A stretch of DNA of 64,000 bases from Corynebacterium jeikeium (lineage in GTDB: Bacteria > Actinomycetota > Actinomycetes > Mycobacteriales > Mycobacteriaceae). The stretch's first letter is position 1; every line of letters begins with the position of its first letter. The position numbers and the translations under genes are program-made. The DNA is taken from the NCBI RefSeq assembly GCF_000738175.1, contig NZ_JFCH01000022.1, positions 1 through 64,000 on the forward strand. Reading direction: 5' to 3'. This document shows, in pieces, positions 30,006-38,834 of the stretch. The notes beneath the pieces are model-generated. The model worked only from the letters and a program-made list of their open reading frames with translations, did no database searches and was not told where the DNA came from.

Positions 30006-30043
30006 ATCTATCCTTTGAGGTCGAAGATGTTGTTCACTTCAGT

Positions 30044-30661
30044 CTAACCGGCCACAGCCATTCCGTATTCCTCTGCCCCTCCGAGGTGCTCGTATATCAT
30101 CCGTTTCGCCCGATTCTTCCGTGATTTCACGGTGCCAACGGGAATCCCCAGTTGCTCCGCGGTTGTCGCCTCGCTTAGCCCTCTGATTTCCGTCAACACC
30201 ATCACGTCACGCATCTCGGGCGAAAGTTGCCGTAGGCTGCGGTGCACATCCAACCGGGCGACCGTCGCCTCTTCTCGCATCCCCCGCGCGGGCAGGGTTC
30301 GCGTACGCTCGTTGAAATCCTCGCGCCCCGGTTGCGCTTCGCGGCTGTAGCGCTGCATGTATGACAGCGCCGCGTTGCGCATAATGGTCGCCATCCAGGT
30401 GCTCACGCTGGCGGAGCGCTCTCCGTTGAAGCGTGCGGCGAAGCGGTGCACGCGCAGCAGTCCCTCCTGGTAAACGTCCATTTGGTGGGCCTCGGGCACG
30501 TTGACTCGCCGCACCGCCCACCACAGCGTGCGTTGGTGGCGGTCGATCAGCTCGCGGAACGCGCCGGGTTGCCCCTCGTTGTGGCCGCGCAGCAGCTCGT
30601 GGTCGGTTTGTTGCGCTGGCCGTGTGTTGCTCTTTGTTCTTTGTGACGCCCCCAGCATCAT
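30044..30661 (-). CDS. sigM: ECF sigma factor SigM
   Basis: 205 residues with sigma region 2 (FRELIDRHQRTLWW to YQEGLLRVHRFAARFNGERSASVSTWMATIMRN) and region 4 (LRQLSPEMRDVMVLTEIRGLSEATTAEQLGIPVGTVKSR). ECF sigma factors direct RNA polymerase to stress promoters; in corynebacteria SigM responds to disulphide stress and drives trx and Fe-S assembly genes. It lies between murJ and trxB, as in mycobacteria, but the anti-sigma gene rsmA that separates sigM from trxB2 in M. tuberculosis is missing: only 38 bases lie between sigM and trxB. Confidence 0.93.
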   Translation of the reverse strand: MMLGASQRTKSNTRPAQQTDHELLRGHNEGQPGAFRELIDRHQRTLWWAVRRVNVPEAHQMDVYQEGLLRVHRFAARFNGERSASVSTWMATIMRNAALSYMQRYSREAQPGREDFNERTRTLPARGMREEATVARLDVHRSLRQLSPEMRDVMVLTEIRGLSEATTAEQLGIPVGTVKSRKNRAKRMIYEHLGGAEEYGMAVAG

Positions 30662-30753
30662 CTTCCCCCTAGTGTGTCTGCGGGAGCCGTGCCGCCCCCG
30701 TGCTCCACACTTTATTCATGAGCGGGCAGATTGTGGGTTCGAAGTTCCTGGCC

Positions 30754-30762
30754 TGTGGATAA
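30754..30762 (+). promoter_or_regulatory. Isolated perfect DnaA box upstream of sigM
   Basis: TGTGGATAA at 93-101 bases upstream of the sigM start, 12-14 kb from oriC. It could be a chance match or a site linking sigM expression to DnaA. Confidence 0.4.
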
Positions 30763-30768
30763 CTGGGA

Positions 30769-30814
30769 ACGGCGCCTGCCTCATTGTGAACTTCACAGTT
30801 GAGGCAGGCGCCGT
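30769..30814 (-). terminator. Long hairpin between murJ and sigM
   Basis: ACGGCGCCTGCCTCA and TGAGGCAGGCGCCGT form a perfect 15-bp stem around a 16-base loop. Neither side has a strong T-run, so termination could be factor-assisted. Its position isolates sigM from murJ transcription. Confidence 0.6.
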
Positions 30815-30859
30815 GTTGCGCTATAGGGGCGCAGGCGTTCCGAGCGTCTATTCGAGCGT

Positions 30860-33800
30860 CTATCCGACGGGCTGCACGGGGCGTGCGGGTCGGGAGCCTT
30901 CTACAGTGTCGGCTTCGTCGGCTTCGTCGGCGTCACCAGAGTCGCCAGAGTCACCGGCACCGGCATTTTCCTCGCTGGTCTGATCCAGCCAGTTGCCGAC
31001 GGCGGTAACCTCCGCCAGCGTGGCAGGCTTCGGCAGCGGCAGGCCGGTAATCCAGATCAGCAGGCGGTTGCCCTTGGCGGCGCTGACCTTATCGGTATCG
31101 TATTTGCCCTTTTCATTGCCCTTCTGGCTTCCCTCGGCGTCCTCGTTGTCGCCGTCGCCGTCGCTGTTGCCTTCACCCGGCGCGGCGGAGGAGCCTTCGC
31201 GGTCGACACCCCAGCCGGAGTCGCCAGTTGTATCTGCGTGGTCCGCACCCATGCCAGCCAGATCCACGGTCACGTCGTCGGAGTCCGCATGCACGGACTT
31301 CAGCAGTGTCGTCTGATCCAGGGAGGCCAGCTTGCCGTTGATGTCAGCCTGCGCCAGGCGCAGCTCCAGGGTGGTCCCCCGGGTCAGGCCGCGCAGCTGA
31401 ACCTGCGACAGGGCGGTGCCCTCTGGCAGCGTCATCAAAAGACCAATTCCAGGCTTCGTGGTGCCGGGCTGGCCACCCAGCTGCACGGACGCAGGGTTGG
31501 ACTGCCAGAACGTCTCCGGGTCGCCGTCGGTGATTAGGCGCGCCAGGTCCGGGCGATCCAGCGGCCAGTTCACATCGGCGGGTAGCCACTCGAGGGGGCG
31601 GCTCAGAGGAACCTCCGCCGGGTCCACGCCACGGACGGCCTGCGCACCCTGGCGCAGCGAGTCGGTGGACAGCGGCGAATCCTTCCGGTCGCCGCCGACC
31701 ACACTGACCACCGCCGCAACCAGCGCGGCGATAACCAACACGGAGACGAACGCGATGGCCGCCGCGGCGGCCATGCCCACCGGGCGGTTGCCGCGGGCAC
31801 CGAAGCCGGACTGTGCACTCGGATCCGGAGTTGCATCCTCCTGGACAGCCAGGCCGCCGGCCTGCAGCTCTCGCAGGTCCTTCGCTACCTTGCGCAGGTC
31901 CTCCGGGCCCACCTTCTCGCCGTCGAGTTCGTGGATCTTCTTGTAGGTGCGGGTGAGGTTCTCCGGCACCTCCTCGTAAGGGACGTGCTCCAGCAGCACG
32001 CGCAGCGCCGCGGCCACGCCGTGGGCATCCTGTGCCGTGTCATCGTTCGGCAGCACACCCGGGAAGGCCAGCACGGCCGCGCCATCGGTGCCGATGCGCA
32101 CGCGGTCGCGGTGATCCAAGCCCAGCGAGGTGCCGCTGTCTTCGGCCTGTGCGGCAGCGTCGGCCAGGGAGGACACGGCGAAGGCAGCCGCCAGCGGCTC
32201 CGGCTGGCTCTCCGCCACGGTGGTCAGCGGGGAACCCTGCACCCAGCGGGACACAATGACCACCAGGTTGCCGTAATCGATCACGCGGTTGACCTGTGCC
32301 ATACCCGGCACGTTGAATTGCTTCAGCTTCGCGGAGAGGCGCAGCATCTCGTCCTTCGCGCGCGCCACTTCCACGCCGTTGACGGGCACGGATATTCCAG
32401 GGGCGACCTGCGAGCGGGCATAAGCCACCGGATCCATGATGGTCAGAGCCACAATGTCGCCGGTGGCCAGCTCGCGGCCCTGCCAGAACCGGGCGGCAGA
32501 CCAACCGCCGTGATCGGCCAGCAGGCGGTAGCGGCCCTCCAGCAGCGGAGCACCCGGCACCAGGCGCGGACCGCGCACCCGGCCCGCCGCCAGTGGCGGC
32601 AGCGCCACGCCGGCCATCATGTGGTCCAGAGCAATGGCCTCCCGGGCGGCCAGCTCCTGGGCCGACAGACGACGGGGCTGGTCCTCTTCGATGGGTTGCT
32701 CGTCGCTGGGAAGTGGGCGTCGAGACGGAAGAACCCGCGACATACCCGGGATGCGCGACAGGGCGCCCACCAGGGTTTGGATCTCCGGCAGCGGGGCGCG
32801 CACCAGGATCAGCCCGGTAATGCTCAGGAACAGCACGCCGGCGATGAGCAGGCGGATGACAAACCAGGGGTTGGCGAGCGCCGGGAAGGCGAAGTGCGTC
32901 AGCAGCACGTCCACGCGCCAGGCGACCAGTGCACCGATCAGCGAGGAACCCAGCGCCCACAGCACGGTCTTCGTCACCTTGCGGAACTGCAGATCCCCCA
33001 GCGAGCGCCGCAACAGGCGGTCGCCGATGATCGCACCGGCCATAAAGCCCAGGCCATTGGCCGCACCTAGCAGCACCACAACCAGGCGCGGCTCGGTGGC
33101 GATCTGCGGGGCGATGTAGGCGAAGGTCAGCTTCGTCGCGGTAATGCCTGCGATGATGAAGGTGGGCGTCCAGACCTCCTCGCGCGCGTAGAACACGCGG
33201 AGGTGCAGCAGCACCAGGGCGTAGGGGATCAGGGTGAACGCGGAGAAGCTGATGGTCCAGCCCAGCACGTTCGCATCCTCCAGGGTGAACTCCTTGTACG
33301 CAAACAGGGCGGCGGAGATCAGGGTGCCGAAGCAGGTGAAGAACACGATGATCGGCACCATCGCCAGCATCGTCAGCTTCGAGGCGACGGTCAGGTCGCG
33401 CACCACGGCCTTGTCGTCACCCTCCGCGGCGTTGCGGGACAGGCGGGGCATGACGGCCGTCAGCAACGTCACGCCGATCACGCCATAGGGCATCTGCAGC
33501 AGCTGCCATGCCTGCATGTAGATCGTCGGCGCGACCTCCCACGTGTCGGAGGCGATGCGGTTGTTCAGCAGCCAACCGACCTGGGAGATAGCCACGTACA
33601 CCACGATGGCGATGGCCATGCCGCCGAAGGATTTCAGGCGCTCGTCGATCCCCCACAGCGGGCGCAGGTTAATGCCGGCCTTGCGCAGGAAGGGCACCAT
33701 GATCAGCGCCTGCATGACCACGCCCGCGGTGGTGCCCAGGCCCAGCAGCAGCACGTGCGGGTCGGTGATAGTCACGTTGTCCGTGGGCTGCAGCTTCGTA

Positions 33801-34759
33801 TCCCGTGGCAGGAACATGTACAGCCCCAGCACGGCTAGCGTGACCACGTTGTTGGCCACGGGCGCCCACGCGCCGGGTTTGAATACTCCCTTGGTGTTCA
33901 AAATCGCCATGAATACGGCAAACATGGCGTAGAACATGATCTGCGGCAGCACCAGGTAGGCGAATGCCGTGGACATGCCGATGTTCACGTGGCCCTCGGA
34001 ATCCAGGCTCATGCGCACCAGCAGCGGCGCGCATGCCACGGAGACCAGGGTGATGACCAGGGTCAGCGAGAACGTGAGCGTCAAGAGTCTTCGTATGAAA
34101 GCCTCGCCGCGGTCCGCGTCCTCCTTCTCGGCGCGCACCAGCACGGGCACGACCAGGGAGGTCAGCACCGCGCCGAGCACTAGCTCGGTCACGAGGTTCG
34201 GCAGCGTGTTGGCCGTGTTGAAGGCACTGGCCACCGCACCGCCCAGCGCGGAGGCGATGAACACCGTGCGCAGGAAGCCCGTGATGCGGCTAATCAGGGT
34301 GGCAATGGCCATGGAGCCGCCGGCGCGGACGATCTGCTCATCGCTCTGCTTTTGGCTCTGGCCGTCTGTGTTGTCGTCGCCGCCACTATTGCCGTTGCTG
34401 CCACTGCCGCCATTGCCGCCATTGCCGGTCGGCTCGTCGGCTGCGGTCACGGTGGCGGCGCTCGCGGTGCCCGCGGTTGCCGCCGTGGCTGCCGCGCCCT
34501 GAGCCGCGGTCGTGCCGTCGCCGTTGTGGGCACTGTTGCCTTGGCCGCTCTGGCCACCGTTGCTTTGGCCTTGGCCGCTCTGGGAGGTCGGGGCTACCTC
34601 TGCAGGGCTTTGTGACGCCCCGTCTCCGCCCGCAGACACTCCAGCCTTCGTGCGGTCTTTCTTCGGCGCTAGCGCCGGCGGCTGGGTCGCACGGAAACGT
34701 CCGCGCTGTCCGGCCGAGAGCCTAGCCGGTTGGTCTTCCCTCTCTTGCTCAGAAGTCAC
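30860..34759 (-). CDS. murJ: MurJ-type lipid II flippase fused to a pseudokinase and extracellular domain (Rv3910-like)
   Basis: About 1,300 residues. The start is set at GTG 34759, close after a GGAG; the frame stays open to a TTG at 34780. A ~140-residue Gly/Ser/Asn/Gln-rich disordered head precedes the MVIN/MurJ domain (RAGGSMAIATLISRITGFLRT onward, about 14 helices) that flips lipid II. A kinase-like domain (about 740-1000) lacks normal catalytic motifs, as in mycobacterial MviN, where it binds the FHA protein FhaA. After another helix (AAAAAIAFVSVLVIAALVAAV) a discoidin-like extracellular domain and an acidic tail follow. Confidence 0.92.
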   Translation of the reverse strand: MTSEQEREDQPARLSAGQRGRFRATQPPALAPKKDRTKAGVSAGGDGASQSPAEVAPTSQSGQGQSNGGQSGQGNSAHNGDGTTAAQGAAATAATAGTASAATVTAADEPTGNGGNGGSGSNGNSGGDDNTDGQSQKQSDEQIVRAGGSMAIATLISRITGFLRTVFIASALGGAVASAFNTANTLPNLVTELVLGAVLTSLVVPVLVRAEKEDADRGEAFIRRLLTLTFSLTLVITLVSVACAPLLVRMSLDSEGHVNIGMSTAFAYLVLPQIMFYAMFAVFMAILNTKGVFKPGAWAPVANNVVTLAVLGLYMFLPRDTKLQPTDNVTITDPHVLLLGLGTTAGVVMQALIMVPFLRKAGINLRPLWGIDERLKSFGGMAIAIVVYVAISQVGWLLNNRIASDTWEVAPTIYMQAWQLLQMPYGVIGVTLLTAVMPRLSRNAAEGDDKAVVRDLTVASKLTMLAMVPIIVFFTCFGTLISAALFAYKEFTLEDANVLGWTISFSAFTLIPYALVLLHLRVFYAREEVWTPTFIIAGITATKLTFAYIAPQIATEPRLVVVLLGAANGLGFMAGAIIGDRLLRRSLGDLQFRKVTKTVLWALGSSLIGALVAWRVDVLLTHFAFPALANPWFVIRLLIAGVLFLSITGLILVRAPLPEIQTLVGALSRIPGMSRVLPSRRPLPSDEQPIEEDQPRRLSAQELAAREAIALDHMMAGVALPPLAAGRVRGPRLVPGAPLLEGRYRLLADHGGWSAARFWQGRELATGDIVALTIMDPVAYARSQVAPGISVPVNGVEVARAKDEMLRLSAKLKQFNVPGMAQVNRVIDYGNLVVIVSRWVQGSPLTTVAESQPEPLAAAFAVSSLADAAAQAEDSGTSLGLDHRDRVRIGTDGAAVLAFPGVLPNDDTAQDAHGVAAALRVLLEHVPYEEVPENLTRTYKKIHELDGEKVGPEDLRKVAKDLRELQAGGLAVQEDATPDPSAQSGFGARGNRPVGMAAAAAIAFVSVLVIAALVAAVVSVVGGDRKDSPLSTDSLRQGAQAVRGVDPAEVPLSRPLEWLPADVNWPLDRPDLARLITDGDPETFWQSNPASVQLGGQPGTTKPGIGLLMTLPEGTALSQVQLRGLTRGTTLELRLAQADINGKLASLDQTTLLKSVHADSDDVTVDLAGMGADHADTTGDSGWGVDREGSSAAPGEGNSDGDGDNEDAEGSQKGNEKGKYDTDKVSAAKGNRLLIWITGLPLPKPATLAEVTAVGNWLDQTSEENAGAGDSGDSGDADEADEADTVEGSRPARPVQPVG

Positions 34760-34812
34760 TACTCCATCTTTATGCAACAATCGTGCATTCCCTAACGGAG
34801 CCCCGGGCGTGT

Positions 34813-37551
34813 CTAGTTTTGATCGCCCTCCTGCGGGCGCGGAGCGGGCCGCAGCGGAGTGGCTGTATTCCGCTTAGAAGTGGGCCCACCCCGGCGATCC
34901 CACAGCATCTTGCCCGCCGCGCCGATGCCCAGCAGCAGCACGGCGATGATGGCCACCCCGCGGGAGGACAGTCCCGGTACGGACTGCACGCGCAACTCCA
35001 CCGGATCCGAAATGCGGGTTCCGTCTTCCAGATCCCCCTTGCCTTCCTGGCTGTTGGTCGCCAGCCACAAAGATAGGTTGACCTGCTCGGACGTGTCCGC
35101 GATGTCGGTGGTTAGTGACCAGGTGATGGAGCCCTTTGCCGGGATCGTCGGCGAGGCCGTGGAATCCACGTGGACGGTGACATCCGTGTCGGCGTCAGAA
35201 GAATAACCAACCTTGGCCGTCACCGGCAGGGGCAGTCCGTTGCGCGCAACCACCAGCAACGGCGAGGAATCCGACGTGCGGGTAAAGACGTTGCCCGGCG
35301 GCAGCAGACTGATGGAGCGGCGCAGCTGGGAGGTGACCTGCCCCACGCGGGCGAGGTTGGTGCCGAGTTGCTCACGCAGGACGTCCACGTGGTCGCGCTC
35401 GCGCTTGCGGTAGGTGGAAAGGCCACGCAGAAGATCGGAAAACAGGGGGCTGGTGAAGCCCTCGCGGGTCAGCGCAATGGCGGAATCATTTTGCATAAAC
35501 AACGTGAGCTCCCGCAGCTTGCGGGCGGCATCCGCCACCGTTCCGAGGTAAGGCGAGGAGTACGCACCGGGGTCGGTGTAAGGCACCGTGGTGCTGCCGG
35601 AGCTCACATCCGCCAGGTCGATGCCGCGGGGCTGCACGGCCTCCGGCAGCGGGGCGGGAGTAGCCGAGTGATCGTCCAGGTGCTGGCTGATGGTCTGCAG
35701 GAAGCTGCTGGCCTGGGTCTTGTTCACGGACCACGCGGCGGGCGGTACGGCGAGGGTCGGACGGCCGGAGTCGAGCTCCAGGTTCAGCACCGCCTGTGCG
35801 CTGGCCAGGCGGGCGACAGCGCTATCGTCGGCGAGGTTAAAGCGCAGGTCAGGGTTGGAGTATGCGGCAATCTCCGGGTGCTCGCCAGTGGCCTTGAGTA
35901 CCGTGCCGAGGTCCGCGGAGTACGTCAGTGCGGTGGCGGTGGTCTTCGCACTGTCGGTCTGCGCGCCGGGGAGGTTCACCAGACGCTCGTTCCATGCCTC
36001 GTCGGTGGGGTTGGCGTGGTCGATGCTATCTGGACCTGCGTCGCCGGGATCTTGTTCGGGTGCGGCCGCCGGCTGCTCGATGTTCACCGTATTCTCCGCC
36101 ACCAGCGTGGTAACGTGCCCGGCCTGCGGAATTGCCGGTTTACCCTGCACGGTCTGCTCAAAACGGCGTGATTGGTCGGTCTCTACCGGCTCCACACCCT
36201 CAGGAGTCTTGCTGATCCCTGCCGCCAGAACCTGCTGTGCCTCCGGGGAGACGTAGCCAGCGTCCGGGATCACCACGTTCTGCGTCGGCACCACGCCCAG
36301 GATCCGCTGAATCACCCCGGCACCCGTGCCCAGTGCACGCACGCGCAGCCAGTCGGAATCCACCTGCGAAAGCCCATTGATGTCCGTCCCGGCGTACGGC
36401 AACGCCACCGAGCAGTTGCTCTGCACGACTTCCCGCAGGTCAGCGATCCATTTCTTCGCATCCGCATTGCCGGGCATGTGCTGGGCGTCCACCTCCTTGC
36501 CGCCCAGGATCTCATCCCAAGAGTCGCGCAGCCGTTGCGGTTCCTCCACCGGGTCAGGCGCGCGCTCGCCCACGAAATACCCCTCTGCCAGGCGGTTTAC
36601 AGTATCCAGCAGCTCCGGGTCGATGGCGATGCACGTCGCCTGCTTCAGCTTGCTCGACTTCGCCTCTCGGTAGGCATCCAGCAGCCCCCGCAGCCTACCG
36701 CCCTTACCGACCTCGGCTGCCAGCACGTCCTTCGTCACGAACGCGGGCCGCCGCTTCGGAGCATCGCCCGTCTGCCCCGCCGCCATGTACGTAGGCCCCG
36801 CCAGCGGATACACGACCGTCACTGGGGTGCTGGGTTGGTCTTCTTTTCTTGTGGACGCCCCCACGCTCAGCGTGGTTCGCGCCACCGCCAGGTACTGTGC
36901 GCCCCCCTGCTCCGGGCTCTCCGGGTTCGTGTCTTGGCCGCTCAGGCTAAACAACAGGGGATAAGCGCCGGGTTCCTCAAAAGCATTAGGCGGGAGGTTC
37001 AGCGGTTGGGGCGAGGGGGCGTCACGAGAAGAGTCGATGGAGACACCAGTCGCAGGAAGAGTGACCGTGACCTCGCGCGTCTCGCCGGGGCTGAGCGTGC
37101 CGTCGAGCTGCAGAGGCTGACTGCTGAGGGAGTATTCTCCCTGGTTAGCGAGCTGCGCGACGCGCACCTCTGCGGCGGTGGCGGCCGAGCGATAGAACAA
37201 GGTGAGCGAAAGATTGCTCAGGGCGTGGGAGCGATCATTGCGGATGCGCAGGGTATAAGTCTGACCCGCGGCGGCGTGGACGCTCGAGCTGGCACCAATG
37301 CCGGTGATCTCCAAGTCCACGTCCTGCTGCGGATCCGTCGCGCGAGCCAGCGGGTTGGCCCAGGTGGAATCCTCGCGAACCGCGGGGTCGGTGGGGTCCG
37401 GGGTCCGCCCCTGGGCTGAGTATTGAGTGGTGGAGGCCGAGGGGGCGTCATTAATAGGGTCAGCGACCGCCGGGGCCACAGGCAGGGCAAACAGGCCACA
37501 GAGCGCGACAGAAACACCAAACGCCGTGCAGGCGTGGGGGAATCTAGACAT
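34813..37551 (-). CDS. DUF6049 family envelope protein (Rv3909-like)
   Basis: 912 residues from ATG 37551, which sits 8 bases after AAAGG; a GTG nine bases earlier is possible. The signal peptide ends near PAVADP. A large extracytoplasmic part follows, and a C-terminal helix (GVAIIAVLLLGIGAAGKMLW) with a basic tail anchors it. The N-terminal region looks like beta-sandwich domains. The gene is always next to murJ in Mycobacteriales, separated here by 53 bases, so a role with MurJ in envelope assembly is inferred. Biochemical activity is unknown. Confidence 0.8.
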   Translation of the reverse strand: MSRFPHACTAFGVSVALCGLFALPVAPAVADPINDAPSASTTQYSAQGRTPDPTDPAVREDSTWANPLARATDPQQDVDLEITGIGASSSVHAAAGQTYTLRIRNDRSHALSNLSLTLFYRSAATAAEVRVAQLANQGEYSLSSQPLQLDGTLSPGETREVTVTLPATGVSIDSSRDAPSPQPLNLPPNAFEEPGAYPLLFSLSGQDTNPESPEQGGAQYLAVARTTLSVGASTRKEDQPSTPVTVVYPLAGPTYMAAGQTGDAPKRRPAFVTKDVLAAEVGKGGRLRGLLDAYREAKSSKLKQATCIAIDPELLDTVNRLAEGYFVGERAPDPVEEPQRLRDSWDEILGGKEVDAQHMPGNADAKKWIADLREVVQSNCSVALPYAGTDINGLSQVDSDWLRVRALGTGAGVIQRILGVVPTQNVVIPDAGYVSPEAQQVLAAGISKTPEGVEPVETDQSRRFEQTVQGKPAIPQAGHVTTLVAENTVNIEQPAAAPEQDPGDAGPDSIDHANPTDEAWNERLVNLPGAQTDSAKTTATALTYSADLGTVLKATGEHPEIAAYSNPDLRFNLADDSAVARLASAQAVLNLELDSGRPTLAVPPAAWSVNKTQASSFLQTISQHLDDHSATPAPLPEAVQPRGIDLADVSSGSTTVPYTDPGAYSSPYLGTVADAARKLRELTLFMQNDSAIALTREGFTSPLFSDLLRGLSTYRKRERDHVDVLREQLGTNLARVGQVTSQLRRSISLLPPGNVFTRTSDSSPLLVVARNGLPLPVTAKVGYSSDADTDVTVHVDSTASPTIPAKGSITWSLTTDIADTSEQVNLSLWLATNSQEGKGDLEDGTRISDPVELRVQSVPGLSSRGVAIIAVLLLGIGAAGKMLWDRRGGPTSKRNTATPLRPAPRPQEGDQN

Positions 37552-37652
37552 TGCGCTCACCTTTGTGCACGATTACACGCTTACGTAAGTAATTAGTAGT
37601 TGTTAGTCGCTATTAGTTCTAACAGCAACGGCTGGCAATCCGTTAGCGCTCC

Positions 37653-38426
37653 TTAGCGTGGCGTTGCACGGCCGGCTTCGGCCTCCGCGCGCGCCAGATC
37701 AGCCAGACTGTCGAAGGCTTGGCGGGCAAGGCGCCGCTCGTCGGCGTAGGCCAGGTGCTCGATCAGACGGTTGACGGGCAGCCAACGAACCTCGGTGACC
37801 TCCGGGTCTTCGTCGTTCAGATCCCCATCGACATAGCGAAGCAGGTGGTGGTGGACGGTTTTGTGGATACGGATGCCCTCGGAGACGAACCAGTAGTCGA
37901 TGGTGCCGAGGTCGGCGATGACCTCCCCGGCCACGCCCGTTTCCTCCCACACCTCGCGCTCGGCGGTGGCGTGTTGGGATTCATCCGGTTCGATGTGCCC
38001 CTTCGGCATGGACCACAGCAGCCTGCCACGGCGATCCAGGCGGCCGATGAGGGCCACATAGATTGCGGAGAAGTCGACCTCGCCATTAGGCTGCACGGCC
38101 TCCGCCAGGCCGGAAAGTACCAGGCCGCCCGCGGAGGTCTCCACGGAGGTCGGCAGGCTGGAGTGCTCGTCGAAAGAGCGCGGGCGCGAGTTGCTGCGGT
38201 TGCGCTGGCGGTTGCGGTTGTTGGAGTTGGCGCCCTTCTTGCGGTGCGACTGGTTCCGGTTGCTCTTGCGCTTGCCCTGGTTGGAACTGTTTTGGGAGTT
38301 CTGGCCGCGCTGGCTGTTGCCCTGGCCGTTGCCTTGCTGCTGGCCGCTGCCAGAGCGGTGCCTTCTTCTTGAACGGCGGCGCCGGCGGCGGGGCGTGCCG
38401 TTTCCGGTGCTGTCGTTTCCACTCAT
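37653..38426 (-). CDS. Nudix hydrolase with a basic low-complexity N-terminus (Rv3908-like)
   Basis: 257 residues. The first ~85 are Arg/Gln/Asn/Ser/Gly-rich and strongly basic, probably RNA-binding or disordered. The Nudix domain has [23 protein letters not shown], matching the GX5EX7REUXEEXGU box, preceded by WSMPKG. Such enzymes hydrolyse nucleoside diphosphate derivatives; the substrate is not evident. The ATG is preceded by TATCGT seven bases upstream, consistent with a leaderless transcript. It is divergent from pcnA, as in M. tuberculosis. Confidence 0.88.
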   Translation of the reverse strand: MSGNDSTGNGTPRRRRRRSRRRHRSGSGQQQGNGQGNSQRGQNSQNSSNQGKRKSNRNQSHRKKGANSNNRNRQRNRSNSRPRSFDEHSSLPTSVETSAGGLVLSGLAEAVQPNGEVDFSAIYVALIGRLDRRGRLLWSMPKGHIEPDESQHATAEREVWEETGVAGEVIADLGTIDYWFVSEGIRIHKTVHHHLLRYVDGDLNDEDPEVTEVRWLPVNRLIEHLAYADERRLARQAFDSLADLARAEAEAGRATPR

Positions 38427-38834
38427 TCTGATAACGATAGCCGGTTATCTGCGCAATGTGGAACTGAATGGAAGCGAGTGGAGGCGAAATTATAACTGAA
38501 TTTGTAACTATCTGCGGGTGGTGTGCAGGTACAGGCTTCTGGGGGTTCCGGCAGGGCCGCAAGCTGGTGAATGTCGTTAGAACGGGAATACGTTATTGAA
38601 AGTAAGCGTCGATTATGCAAAGTGCCTGGTCAGAGGATTGCGGATTTTTTGGGCGTTAGCTTTTGCTCGGCGTATTCCCGTTCTAACGACATCTGCCGCT
38701 CATCTAGGGAGATTTTGAGGGGGGACTTGGCGCCCGTGCGGGAGGTCCTGAGATATTTGAGACTTGTGCGGGGGTTTTGGGAGGTTATGAGGGGGCCGTT
38801 GGCTCGTCCGAGGGGGCTAGTAGAATCTGGCAGC
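38427..38834. promoter_or_regulatory. Nudix-pcnA divergent spacer
   Basis: A 408-base gap. It contains the Nudix -10 (TATCGT, minus strand, 38434-38439), the inverted-arm element at 38571-38692, and a likely leaderless pcnA promoter with TAGAAT at 38821-38826, eight bases before the GTG start. No gene is supported here. Confidence 0.6.
38571..38692. repeat. Inverted-arm intergenic element A
   Basis: A 22-bp arm starting ATGTCGTTAGAACGGG (38571-38592) is repeated perfectly inverted at 38671-38692. The interior contains GCCTGGTCAG (38624-38633) followed by AGGATTGCGGA and a T-run. The same arm flanks element B at 63.5 kb, and a related centre occurs in elements B to E. It is not an IS and has no credible coding capacity. 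Confidence 0.85.

Noticed and set aside
30785-30798. GlxR-like TGTGAACTTCACA near sigM
   Set aside because: The spacer between half-sites is 3 instead of 6 bases and it is the loop of the terminator hairpin.
38571-38834. Upstream in-frame extension of pcnA beginning MSLEREYVI
   Set aside because: The same peptide appears at element B because it is the translated repeat arm; the -10 at 38821 argues for a start at 38835.
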